From positions 1 through 64,000 of the forward strand of contig NZ_ATYS01000009.1 in NCBI RefSeq assembly GCF_000427805.1: a stretch of 64,000 bases of DNA. The letters run 5' to 3'. The notes beneath the pieces are model-generated. The model was not told the origin of the DNA. It ran no database searches and saw only the letters and a list, made by a program, of their open reading frames with translations. Source of the stretch: Budvicia aquatica DSM 5075 = ATCC 35567. GTDB taxonomy: Bacteria > Pseudomonadota > Gammaproteobacteria > Enterobacterales > Enterobacteriaceae. Each line of letters starts with the position of its first letter. The stretch's first letter is position 1. Shown here piece after piece: positions 1 through 8,012 of the stretch. A program made the position numbers and the translations under genes.

Positions 1-305
1 GTATCAATTTTTCCGGTGACAAACTGATGGTAAACGTCTTTTCCCGCTTTCAGTTTGGCTATCAGAAAATCGAGAGGGGCTTTAGGAATATGGCAGTCAG
101 AACATTCGGCCCGAATTCCTTTCTGATTGGTAAAGTGAACCGAACCGGTGTATTCATCGTAGGGGGTTTGCATGGTATGGCATGAGAGGCAAAACTGGGT
201 ATCGGAGGTTTTATGCAGGACGTAAGCTCCGCCGCTTAGACCAATAACACCCAGAATAATGCCGATAAACAGTATTAGGGCGATGCGTGATTTCTTTATT
301 CTCAT
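1..305 (-). CDS. torY: TorY-like pentaheme c-type cytochrome, N-terminal part (runs off window)
   Basis: Only the first ~101 codons lie in the window; the rest continues past base 1. The product starts [13 protein letters not shown], has one N-terminal membrane anchor (about residues 7-29) and then two CXXCH haem motifs (CLSCH and CSDCH). The segments [13 protein letters not shown] and [16 protein letters not shown] match the NapC/NirT family and fit E. coli TorY (YecK) better than NapC or TorC. TorY is an inner-membrane cytochrome that passes quinol electrons to the periplasmic S- or N-oxide reductase TorZ in anaerobic respiration. A torZ partner would be expected just outside the window. 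A strong Fur-box-like site lies about 70 bp upstream of the start. TorY assignment is from remembered similarity; NapC/NirT family membership is certain. Confidence 0.85.
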   Translation of the reverse strand, partial: MRIKKSRIALILFIGIILGVIGLSGGAYVLHKTSDTQFCLSCHTMQTPYDEYTGSVHFTNQKGIRAECSDCHIPKAPLDFLIAKLKAGKDVYHQFVTGKID

Positions 306-755
306 GTATGGCAGCCTTGTCCGCTAATAAAAATCAGTTAAAACAAATAGACCTGAGAGCGTTTATTCATTCGATAATGATTATGATTATTTTTACATGA
401 TAAAAAAGTATGCCTTTGGCTATTTATTATCTATCGGTTAAATCACATATTTTTATATTTTTTAAAGTGTCGATATGTATTTATTTATATATCGAGGTTG
501 GGTTAAATATAAAAAATATTTAAAATCAATATGATAGGGTTATTTTTGTTTTTAACAAAATTACAAACTAATAACCCATAGGCTTTAACATATCTATGTT
601 ATACCAAAAGACTAAACTGAATCTGTAGTGATTTTATTTAAATGAAAGTGTTCTAAAAAATTAATTGTGAAAACAAAGCGAGAGGGGGAAGAGGCTATAT
701 CATCAGAAAGGGAAATGCATTGGCGTAAATATATTACCGCATGCATCACAGATAA
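306..755. other. AT-rich intergenic region between torY-like gene and csp
   Basis: About 450 bp without a convincing reading frame. The left end carries the upstream region of the torY-like gene, including the Fur-box candidate. The middle (about 410-660) is extremely AT-rich. Nothing else could be identified. Confidence 0.5.
373..391. promoter_or_regulatory. Candidate Fur box upstream of torY-like gene
   Basis: GATAATGATTATGATTATT matches the classical 19-bp Fur consensus GATAATGATAATCATTATC at 16 of 19 positions. It lies 68 bp upstream of the torY-like start codon, within normal promoter range. Fur with iron would repress here, which suits a haem-rich cytochrome. The surrounding DNA is very AT-rich, so part of the match could be chance. 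Confidence 0.5.
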
Positions 756-783
756 CAAAAAACCGCCCTGAGGCGGTTTTTTA
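756..783 (-). terminator. Intrinsic terminator of csp gene
   Basis: Inverted repeat ACCGCC-CTGA-GGCGGT with an A tract on one side and a T tract on the other, so it can work in both directions. It lies 26 bp beyond the csp stop codon. Confidence 0.85.
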
Positions 784-808
784 AATCTTAATTAAGCGTT
801 AGCTTAAA

Positions 809-1018
809 TTAGATAGCAACTACGTTTGCAGCTGAAGGACCTTTTTGACCAGCTTCAACATTGAATTCAACCTGTTGGCCTTCATCTAATGTTTTGTAGT
901 CGTTACCTTCGATTGCAGAGAAATGTACGAATACATCTTTGCTGCCGTCTGCTGGAGTGATGAAACCGAAACCTTTACCTGCATCAAACCATTTTACCTG
1001 ACCAGTAATTTTAGCCAT
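809..1018 (-). CDS. CspA-family cold-shock protein (CspC/CspE type)
   Basis: This 69-residue protein is a single cold-shock domain. It carries RNP1 (KGFGFI) and RNP2 (DVFVHFSAI), which bind single-stranded RNA or DNA and melt structured mRNA. The start [11 protein letters not shown] and the segment [11 protein letters not shown] resemble E. coli CspC and CspE, usually expressed at normal temperature. [10 protein letters not shown] replaces the usual WFNESKGFGF, so the exact paralogue is unclear. The start is set by AGAGGAAATTAAAAA-ATG. A hairpin sits in the leader just upstream of the ribosome binding site, and a strong terminator follows the gene. It appears to be monocistronic. Confidence 0.95.
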   Translation of the reverse strand: MAKITGQVKWFDAGKGFGFITPADGSKDVFVHFSAIEGNDYKTLDEGQQVEFNVEAGQKGPSAANVVAI

Positions 1019-1045
1019 TTTTTAATTTCCTCTAGTGATTATGTA

Positions 1046-1062
1046 CACCTAAAAAGTAGGTG
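1046..1062 (-). promoter_or_regulatory. Hairpin in csp mRNA leader
   Basis: CACCTA-5nt-TAGGTG forms a perfect 6-bp stem in the 5' untranslated region, about 15 nt before the Shine-Dalgarno sequence. Long structured leaders that control translation with temperature are common in csp mRNAs; such a role here is inferred. Confidence 0.4.
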
Positions 1063-1432
1063 ACGATAAGCTGTGATTTTAGTTATTACATATGGCGGCA
1101 CTAAGAAGAAATTCATCAGATAAGTGATATCGACAGATAACGCTTGAAATAGGAACTACTTTACTCAAAATGACATACATATAATAGACTGCGTTCCAGC
1201 CTGTGAAGCTATTAACGCATTTTGCTTGGATAATAGCAACACTTAATTTGAGATAGTTATAGAGAGTGGTAATTATCGGGAAGCAGAAACGTCATTTTTA
1301 TGCACTAATTTGACACCGTTGCGATTGTTAAATCACCCGATGAGTCATATCATAAACCGCTTTTTTGTCCGCAATGCTAGTCAGGATGATAGTATAGCCA
1401 AATAGTCGAAATATTTAGCAGGGAGTGCTGAA
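1063..1432. other. Divergent intergenic region between csp and TPR gene
   Basis: This 370-bp stretch should hold the csp promoter and upper leader (minus strand) and the promoter of the TPR gene (plus strand). No open frame or clear operator was recognised. Confidence 0.4.
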
Positions 1433-2173
1433 ATGCCCATTATCTTTGTGGTTTGTCTTCAAGTTTTGTGCGGTGTCCATGTGGTAAAAACCGGTCAGGA
1501 ACGCTATTGGTTATACCTGATCATTGGGTTACCGGGCATTGGCTGCGCAGTGTACGCCCTGGCAATTATGCTGCCTGACTTATTCAGCAGCAGAGACGGG
1601 CGCAAAATTATACGTCATGCCCATGATAAAATGGATCCTGAACGCCATATCCGCATGCTACGTGATGAGCTAAATATCACCCAAACCAGCCAGAACTATG
1701 TCCTGTTAGCCGATGAGTTAATGCGGGTTGGTCGCCCCAAAGAAGCGATACCTGAATATAAAAATGCATTAACCGGTATTTTTACTCGGGACCCGGATAT
1801 CATGGTTAAGCTGGCTGCGGCCCAGTTCGACAGCCACGATCCCGTCAGCTGTCAGCAGACGTTAGATGACATTACGCAGCATAGCCCTGACTATCAGTCA
1901 CAGGACGGGCACCTGTTATATGCCAGAGCGCTGGCTGAAAACGGTCATCTTGCTGAAGCAGAAAGCGAATATCAGGCACTGATTAACTATTACACCGGGC
2001 CTGAAGCGCGCTTTCGTTACTATCAGCTATTGATGGACCAGGGGAAAATGGAGGCGGCAAAACAGCAGTTGGAGACTATTTTAACCACTGCCCGCTGTGC
2101 CAAACCTCATTATCGTAAACTACACAAAGCCTGGTTAAGTAAAACCCAGCAGGCGATTAAGCTATTTTCTTAA
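1433..2173 (+). CDS. Membrane-anchored tetratricopeptide-repeat protein
   Basis: The 246-residue product has two hydrophobic segments at the N terminus (about residues 1-15 and 26-50). A cytoplasmic helical region with TPR-like units follows (for example YVLLADELMRVGRPKEAIPEYKNAL and LLYARALAENGHLAEAESEYQALI). TPR arrays are protein-interaction scaffolds; the partner is unknown. Similar short membrane-bound TPR proteins occur in other gamma-proteobacteria without an assigned role. The start is supported by GGGAG 7 nt upstream of the ATG. It stands alone, converges with the transporter gene on its right, and a hairpin separates the two. Confidence 0.75.
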   Translation: MPIIFVVCLQVLCGVHVVKTGQERYWLYLIIGLPGIGCAVYALAIMLPDLFSSRDGRKIIRHAHDKMDPERHIRMLRDELNITQTSQNYVLLADELMRVGRPKEAIPEYKNALTGIFTRDPDIMVKLAAAQFDSHDPVSCQQTLDDITQHSPDYQSQDGHLLYARALAENGHLAEAESEYQALINYYTGPEARFRYYQLLMDQGKMEAAKQQLETILTTARCAKPHYRKLHKAWLSKTQQAIKLFS

Positions 2174-2204
2174 TCGCCAAACAGGCAAATTACATCATCA
2201 GCAG

Positions 2205-2230
2205 TGGCCCGGCGTGAAAACGTCGGGCCA
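2205..2230. terminator. Hairpin between convergent genes
   Basis: TGGCCCGGCG-TGAAAA-CGTCGGGCCA pairs at 9 of 10 positions. It lies between the ends of the TPR gene and the transporter gene and probably terminates both. There is no long T tract. Confidence 0.55.
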
Positions 2231-2239
2231 TGCCATAAA

Positions 2240-3559
2240 TTACGCCTGATCTTCCGTCACAATAACCGGCTTATCAAAGTTAATCATTAAGGAACAGATG
2301 AGATAACCGACCGCAGCCAGAACAAACACCATCATTGCGGCATAGTAATTTCCGGTGAGTTGAACAATAAAGCCAATAAATATAGGAATAATTGCTGCAA
2401 ACAGGTTGCTGCTGAAGTTCATGGTTCCACAAATAGTGCCCGCCACTTTTTGCGCGCCAAGCAGCGACGGAATCGACCAGTAAACGCTGGCCCAGCGTAA
2501 TGGGAACATGGCAACGGCAAGTAGCCCAACGGCAAGCATAGGATCGCTGCTGTTTGCACAAAGGAATATGCCCACTCCGGCGGTAATGGCAGAAATTGCC
2601 AACATGGTGTGGAGCACTTTATTTGTTTTAGCGCCCGAGTTTCTCCAACGGTCCATAATGTAGCCGCCGGTTAACTGACCGATAAAACACAGTAAGAAGA
2701 TAAAGGCCATCGCGCCACCCATCGATTTAATATCGAATCCGTAGGTTTTTTGGAAATAGAGCGGAAGCCATGTCATTAGCCCATAAAATACCGTGCTATA
2801 GCAAACCCAGCCGCCAATTAATGCCAGAACGTTGCGCTGTTTTAAGTAGGGTTTGATATCGGATAGTTTGAATTTTTTTCCGCTTTCAACGCTGGTCGGA
2901 TTATGTTCAGTAATATGGTCCAGCTCAGCCTTATTGATATACGGGTGCTCATGGGGATAGGTGCGGATATACCACCAGGCAAGAAGGCCGGCCATAATAG
3001 TACCAATACCGGCCACCACGAATGCCATTCTCCAGGATCCAAAAAATGCAATCAGCCAAGTGAGTATCACGGCGCCGAGCGCGGTACCTAACGCAGCTCC
3101 GCCGTCTAGCAGCATTGAGCCTCGTCCGCGTTCTGTCGGTGTCAGCCATGCTCCCATCAGCTTGGCGCCTGATGGCATAATCGGTGCTTCAGATACGCCT
3201 AATCCGACGCGCGCAATGGCCAGGGTAAAGGTGCTATAGCAGAGTGCAGCAACCGCCTGAAATGCTCCCCAAATAATTGTTGCCCAGGCAATAATTGTTC
3301 GGGTTTTAAATCTATCCGCCAGTACCCCGCTGGGTATTTGCATTAACGCGTAAGCCCAGAAAAACGTACTGTGTAATAGACCGACTACCACTGCATCCTG
3401 AATATCAAACTCTTCAACGATATAAGGCATAGCAATAGCCAATGATGTTCGGTCAATATAGTTAATTGCACCTAACAGCAGCATAATAATGAATATTTTC
3501 CATCTGACGGTGGTTGCCGCTGCACCCGGGCTGTATCTTGATATCGAATTATTAGACAT
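2240..3559 (-). CDS. ACS-family MFS transporter for an organic or sugar acid
   Basis: A 439-residue major facilitator with about 12 hydrophobic segments. The motif NYIDRTSLAIAMPYI in TM1 and GVLADRFKTRTI after TM2 are typical of the anion:cation symporter (ACS) family, which includes the hexuronate, glucarate and galactonate carriers ExuT, GudP and DgoT. It most likely brings a carboxylated sugar into the cell with protons. The start at MSNNS is chosen because GAGGGA lies 9 nt upstream; the in-frame ATG six codons earlier lacks such a site. It is the last gene of the leftward larA-homologue cluster, 180 bp after larB, so it may have its own promoter. Substrate unknown. Confidence 0.85.
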   Translation of the reverse strand: MSNNSISRYSPGAAATTVRWKIFIIMLLLGAINYIDRTSLAIAMPYIVEEFDIQDAVVVGLLHSTFFWAYALMQIPSGVLADRFKTRTIIAWATIIWGAFQAVAALCYSTFTLAIARVGLGVSEAPIMPSGAKLMGAWLTPTERGRGSMLLDGGAALGTALGAVILTWLIAFFGSWRMAFVVAGIGTIMAGLLAWWYIRTYPHEHPYINKAELDHITEHNPTSVESGKKFKLSDIKPYLKQRNVLALIGGWVCYSTVFYGLMTWLPLYFQKTYGFDIKSMGGAMAFIFLLCFIGQLTGGYIMDRWRNSGAKTNKVLHTMLAISAITAGVGIFLCANSSDPMLAVGLLAVAMFPLRWASVYWSIPSLLGAQKVAGTICGTMNFSSNLFAAIIPIFIGFIVQLTGNYYAAMMVFVLAAVGYLICSLMINFDKPVIVTEDQA

Positions 3560-3739
3560 AAAGAATCCCTCAGCCATATCGGTGAAGATATAGCTTGTAT
3601 ATTTAAGATTAATTGTCAGGAATATTTCACTAATCCAATTTATTGGTGCTCTGGATTAGGTATTCCGGCTAAAAATAAAGGCTGGTTTTTTTTATTATTA
3701 CTCCCTCTGTGTTTTATTTGATTAACGCTTTTATTCAGG

Positions 3740-4444
3740 CTATTTATCTGGCGTGTTGGTGGAACGATAATCGACAATTTGTTGGTAAATACGGATTGCG
3801 GCGGCGGCTGCGCCATAGCCGTTATCAATATTCATGGTCATTACGCCGCCGGAACAGCTGGCTAAACAGCTATTTAGTGCAACCTGACCGCCGCTGGCGA
3901 TGCCATAGCCAACGGAGGTCGGCACCGCGATAATCGGGGCATGAACTAATCCGGAGATGACGGTTGGCAAGGCGGCTTCCATGCCGGCAACCGCAATAAT
4001 AATGGCGTAGTGACGCAATACGGGCAGCCTCTCCTGCAGTCGCCATAATCCGGCAACGCCAATATCCTGATGCAAGTCGCAATCTATTCCGTGAAAGTTA
4101 AGGGTGGTTTGGATTTCTTGGCATACAGCGACGTCTGATGAGCCGCCGGAAATGATGCCGATTCTTACCGGCGCAGCTAATAGAACATCGCCACCAAATA
4201 CTGCACAGTGAGCGGTTGGGTTATATTCAAGCTGGCGGATCCAGCTTTCGGACAGTTGAATCAATTTTTCCGGCGTTAGACGAGTGAGTAATAATCTACG
4301 ATGTTGATCTTTTGCCAGTGACAGAATGTGTTCAATTTGCTCACCGCGTTTAAATTCACACAACACGGCCTCTTCAACGCCACATCGCTGTAACCGCTCG
4401 AAATCCATCGTAATATCTGGCGCGGATAGATTAGGCTTCGACAT
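3740..4444 (-). CDS. larB: LarB, nicotinic acid adenine dinucleotide carboxylase/hydrolase
   Basis: LarB carries out the first step of nickel-pincer cofactor synthesis: carboxylation of the pyridine ring of NaAD and release of AMP, giving pyridinium-3,5-biscarboxylic acid mononucleotide. The 234-residue protein has a variable N-terminal third and a PurE-like C-terminal domain. The latter shows IGIISGGSSD (about 95-104), VAGMEAALPTVISGL (152-166) and VPTSVGYG (174-181). Cys193 in ALNSC sits where LarB proteins keep their catalytic cysteine. The first 14 bases overlap the end of larE, so the two are translationally coupled. LarB, larE and larC are consecutive here, which means the cell can build the cofactor needed by the LarA homologue at 8.0-9.3 kb. 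Confidence 0.92.
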   Translation of the reverse strand: MSKPNLSAPDITMDFERLQRCGVEEAVLCEFKRGEQIEHILSLAKDQHRRLLLTRLTPEKLIQLSESWIRQLEYNPTAHCAVFGGDVLLAAPVRIGIISGGSSDVAVCQEIQTTLNFHGIDCDLHQDIGVAGLWRLQERLPVLRHYAIIIAVAGMEAALPTVISGLVHAPIIAVPTSVGYGIASGGQVALNSCLASCSGGVMTMNIDNGYGAAAAAIRIYQQIVDYRSTNTPDK

Positions 4445-5273
4445 AATTTACCGGCTCCTTATTACCGACAAAGGCGCTACCCCGTTGATAAGCTGAAATA
4501 AATAATGGCGCGTTTAATCCGCACTCTTTAGCCATGGTTTTAATGTGTATAGCAAGCTGGTCGATATCGCCGGCCTGTAGCTCCACTAAAGTACGATCGT
4601 CAAGTTCCAGTACCATGGCTGACTGTCGGATGCGAAAACGGATGGTTTCGCCGCTTATCACTTTACGCACGTGGCGTTCAACCCTATCGATGAGGTCGAG
4701 CTGTGCTGACGATATGCGAATACCAGTTTCGACTCGGCTCGCCAGACAGGGAGACGCGGGTAAATCCTGTAAATCCCTCAGGCCAAGCAGGGCAGCAATT
4801 TGCCTGATAGTCTTCTTATCGATCAGACATTCAATATACGGATGGCGGATATGCTGTTCTTTTGCCGCTATGAGCCCCGGACGATAATCGCCAAGATCGT
4901 CCAGATTGGTACCGCCGATCGCCTGACCGTGGTCTAATTTACGCAGGTTAATATAAAGGCTGGTTTTGCAGTAATAGCAGCGGTTGACCGGATTTCTTTG
5001 ATAATCTTCGCGATCGATTTCGCCGGTAATAATTTGTTTAAAATTCCATTGATAGCGTCGGGCATATTCCGCGACTCGAATACCGTCAGCATAAGGAACC
5101 GCGGCCGAAGTCGCATGGACTATCAGCGCTTTTTGTCCCAGGGCTTGGTGGGCGATATAAGCCATTAGCATGCTGTCTATACCACCACTCACGGCAACGG
5201 TGCATTGTCCGACGGCTTTCAGCCATTGCTCTAACCGGAGTAAAGCCAGCTGAGTACTATGGTTGTTGTTCAT
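4431..5273 (-). CDS. larE: LarE, ATP-dependent sulfur transferase for nickel-pincer cofactor
   Basis: LarE adenylates the carboxylates of the LarB product and replaces oxygen with sulfur, giving the bis-thiocarboxylate. The 280-residue protein has the PP-loop SGGIDS (29-34) and the family segment ASPCLASRVETG (173-184). Cys176 of that segment matches the sulfur-donor cysteine of Lactobacillus plantarum LarE. There is also a C-Y-Y-C pair at Cys99/Cys102 that the lactobacillar enzyme lacks. Three such cysteines are the pattern reported for LarE proteins that bind a [4Fe-4S] cluster and need not sacrifice a protein cysteine. The start has AAGGAG upstream and overlaps the larC stop as ATGA. Function is firm; the cluster type is inferred. 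Confidence 0.93.
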   Translation of the reverse strand: MNNNHSTQLALLRLEQWLKAVGQCTVAVSGGIDSMLMAYIAHQALGQKALIVHATSAAVPYADGIRVAEYARRYQWNFKQIITGEIDREDYQRNPVNRCYYCKTSLYINLRKLDHGQAIGGTNLDDLGDYRPGLIAAKEQHIRHPYIECLIDKKTIRQIAALLGLRDLQDLPASPCLASRVETGIRISSAQLDLIDRVERHVRKVISGETIRFRIRQSAMVLELDDRTLVELQAGDIDQLAIHIKTMAKECGLNAPLFISAYQRGSAFVGNKEPVNYVEA

Positions 5274-6577
5274 TTAATCTCCTTGGCCGATTCTGGACGA
5301 CGGTCGTATTGCGTTAAGTCAGGGCATTTTTCAACGCTGGATTTTATGCTTTGCCGCTGGTCATGGCTGGTCAATGGGGTAAGTAAGGCATCGGCTTCCA
5401 GCTTACAGCTACGTTCTCCGTTGGGGCGTTGGGCATACTTTACCGGCCAGTCCTGTTGGTTAAATTCGATTAACGCCTGACGGCGGGGCAGCATAAAACG
5501 TTGGGTTTGCCAATGGCGAAGACCCAGGGTTGACGTTTGAATAAATATGGCGTCGCAAATAGCAGATAAGTTTTCCGGTAGGCAGAGCATTTCTAAGCGG
5601 GTTACCCAACGCTCTTTTTTACCCTGTAAAGTTTGGCTGGTAAGGTCAATCAGGCCGTCTAACCGGCGCAGGTTTTTTTGTGCGATAGCTAATAGTTCAG
5701 GCGTCATATCATCAATATCGCACTGAATAACGCAGGCGATTTGACTGATATATTGACCGTCAGATTCCGTAGCGTTCGGGGTTTTGAACGGGCAAACTCG
5801 CAGGACGTTAGCCCGGCCTTTTAATTTTCTATTGCCGAAACCATAACCGGCCCGTTGGGCCTGACCGACGATCGGCCGCCGATATTGCTTTAACCAAGCG
5901 AGTATGGCGGCTCCGGTTGGGGTCACTCTCTCCCCGCTGTCGCCGTCATCATGCCAATTGAAGCCTTCAAGTAGCTTCAGCGTCGCCGGTGCAGGAACCG
6001 GAATTTCACCATGTTCACAGCGTACGGTTCCTCCGCCCCACGGCAGATCGGAGCAAGACCAGCTTTTAGCGCCGCTATGGGTGATAAGAAATGCCGCACT
6101 GATAATATCGACTAATGCGTCGAGTGCGCCCACTTCATGCAGATGAATCTGCGGTAAATCCACTTGATGTATCTGGCTTTCAGCCTGAGCGAGTAGGGTA
6201 TAAATTTCCAGCGCACGCTGACGGACTTCATCGGTAAGAGGCGCCTGTTCCAAGGTGTTAATAATCTTTTGCCAGCTGGTGTGATGATGTGTGCTTGCCC
6301 TTGCCGTAGGGGTTAAAACGTTAGCGTGTTGTTGGGTATTCTGGAAAATAAAGTGGGTTGAATCTTTGACGGCCAGCCCCTTGATACGGACCTGAAAACG
6401 CTTCCCGTTTAGTCCCTTATCCTGAGCAGGTTCCAGCGTGATGTTTAGCCGGGAACTTAGCGTTAACTTATCAAGCAGGTTGAAAAGCGGCGGGGCAAGG
6501 TCGGGAAAGGTATCCAGCATAGCCGCTGAAAACATATCTCCTGCAATACCGCCGATAACGTCAAGATGTATATGCAT
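5270..6577 (-). CDS. larC: LarC, nickel insertase (cyclometallase) for nickel-pincer cofactor
   Basis: LarC puts nickel into the bis-thiocarboxylate nucleotide in a CTP-dependent reaction, finishing the NPN cofactor. The 435-residue protein begins MHIHLDVIGGIAGDMFSAAML, the family signature. It also contains HLHEVGALDALVDI (about 145-158), VTPTGAAIL and CDIDDMTPE. A short His-rich stretch (STHHHTSW) sits in the first third. In L. plantarum LarC is made from two reading frames by programmed frameshifting; here it is one continuous frame. The start is supported by AGAGGA just upstream. The stop overlaps the larE start by 4 bp, so larC-larE-larB form a tight unit. Confidence 0.93.
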   Translation of the reverse strand: MHIHLDVIGGIAGDMFSAAMLDTFPDLAPPLFNLLDKLTLSSRLNITLEPAQDKGLNGKRFQVRIKGLAVKDSTHFIFQNTQQHANVLTPTARASTHHHTSWQKIINTLEQAPLTDEVRQRALEIYTLLAQAESQIHQVDLPQIHLHEVGALDALVDIISAAFLITHSGAKSWSCSDLPWGGGTVRCEHGEIPVPAPATLKLLEGFNWHDDGDSGERVTPTGAAILAWLKQYRRPIVGQAQRAGYGFGNRKLKGRANVLRVCPFKTPNATESDGQYISQIACVIQCDIDDMTPELLAIAQKNLRRLDGLIDLTSQTLQGKKERWVTRLEMLCLPENLSAICDAIFIQTSTLGLRHWQTQRFMLPRRQALIEFNQQDWPVKYAQRPNGERSCKLEADALLTPLTSHDQRQSIKSSVEKCPDLTQYDRRPESAKEIK

Positions 6578-6661
6578 ATGGTCCTCTGGTCGTTTTTAGC
6601 GTTCAGTTCTGGTTGTTCAGTCGATGATTGAGGTGCCAATAATCGACTGAACTCACTATGG

Positions 6662-7918
6662 TTAACTCTGTTTTCTGAGGGCCATAATGGCCAGTGCACC
6701 GACAGATGCTACCGAGCCGATGGCCACTAATCCGGCTACCGGGCTATTAAACATATTCTCGGCATGAACGCGGATAATCGGGGCGGCAAAGCTGAACAAT
6801 GCGCCGAACATATTGATAAATCCGATACTGACAGCCAGAGCGCTACCGGACAGAATACTGGTCGGAATCGCCCAGAATATTGGCTGACAGGCAAAGAAGG
6901 CGGTTGCACTAAGACAAAGTGCAATGATGGCGCCATAAGGACCGGCAACCGAAGAGAGCATAATGGCTATCCCTCCGACCAACAGGGTTGCGGCAGCAAT
7001 TTTACGGCGTTCCTGAGTCCGGTCTGAATAACGAGGAATAAAGTAGGTGCCTAGCAGTGCGCATAGCCAGGGAATAGCCGTAACGACCGAGGTCATAAAG
7101 TTAACCGAGCTACCCATAATCGAAGCCACTTGGGACGGTAAGAAGAAAATCAAACCATAAACGCCACACTGGATGGTTCCGTAAATAATCGCCAGATGCC
7201 ATATTTTCGGATTTTTAAGCGCTTCAATAATGCTGGAAGAGACTTTTTTACTTTCTTCGGTATTCAATTGATTAATTAACAGCTCTTTTTCAGCAGGGCT
7301 TAGGAAGCGGGCGGATATCGGTGCATCGTCCAGATAAAAGAAGGTCCATATACCGGCAGCAAAGGCTAATGCGCCTTCAATAATAAACATCCAGTACCAG
7401 CCGGGATGGCCTAACATGCCGTGAAGTTCTAATAACGCACCGGATAAGGGGGAGCCGAATGCCATTGCTAGCGGAGCACCCATATAGAACAGGCCCATCA
7501 CGCTGGCCCGGTTAGCCTGAGGAAACCATTGTGAGGTCAGATAAATCATGCCGGGAAAGAATCCGGCTTCGGCGATGCCGAGTAATACGCGTACGGTTAA
7601 AAATTTAGCCTCACTGTCGGCATAGCCCATTGCCATCGAGAGTGTACCCCAGGCGAGGGTCGTTACGCCGATCCAACGTTTGGCGCCGAACTTTCTTAAA
7701 CAGAGGTTGGCCGGCGCGCCTAAAAAGGCATACACCACAAAGAATAAGCCGGCACCGAGCGCATAGGCTTCATTGCTTAATCCAATATCAAGCTGGTAGG
7801 TCTCTTTAGCAAAACCAATATTAGAGCGATCTAAAAAGGCCAAAATATACAGCATTAACATAAAGGGTATTAATCGCCATTTCGTTTTATTAACCACCGA
7901 CGGTAAGGTGACAGACAT
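6662..7918 (-). CDS. RhmT-like ACS-family MFS transporter
   Basis: A 418-residue major facilitator with about 12 membrane segments. FLDRSNIGFAK in TM1, GIAEAGFFPGMIYLTSQWFP and FYMGAPLAMAFGSPLSGALLE closely follow E. coli RhmT, the putative L-rhamnonate carrier. It should therefore import an aldonic or related sugar acid with protons. AAGGAT sits before the ATG. It lies between the LarA homologue (94 bp upstream) and larC (84 bp downstream) and reads in the same direction, so it is probably co-transcribed with both. No rhamnonate dehydratase (RhmD) or aldolase (RhmA) is nearby, so rhamnonate need not be the substrate and no gene symbol is given. Confidence 0.87.
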   Translation of the reverse strand: MSVTLPSVVNKTKWRLIPFMLMLYILAFLDRSNIGFAKETYQLDIGLSNEAYALGAGLFFVVYAFLGAPANLCLRKFGAKRWIGVTTLAWGTLSMAMGYADSEAKFLTVRVLLGIAEAGFFPGMIYLTSQWFPQANRASVMGLFYMGAPLAMAFGSPLSGALLELHGMLGHPGWYWMFIIEGALAFAAGIWTFFYLDDAPISARFLSPAEKELLINQLNTEESKKVSSSIIEALKNPKIWHLAIIYGTIQCGVYGLIFFLPSQVASIMGSSVNFMTSVVTAIPWLCALLGTYFIPRYSDRTQERRKIAAATLLVGGIAIMLSSVAGPYGAIIALCLSATAFFACQPIFWAIPTSILSGSALAVSIGFINMFGALFSFAAPIIRVHAENMFNSPVAGLVAIGSVASVGALAIMALRKQS

Positions 7919-8012
7919 GAGGTATCCTTATATATTCATATATAATTTTAGTTTTAAATAAACGATAATATTATTGAGTTTTTTCTACTGATTAATTAAT
8001 GAATATTTTTCT

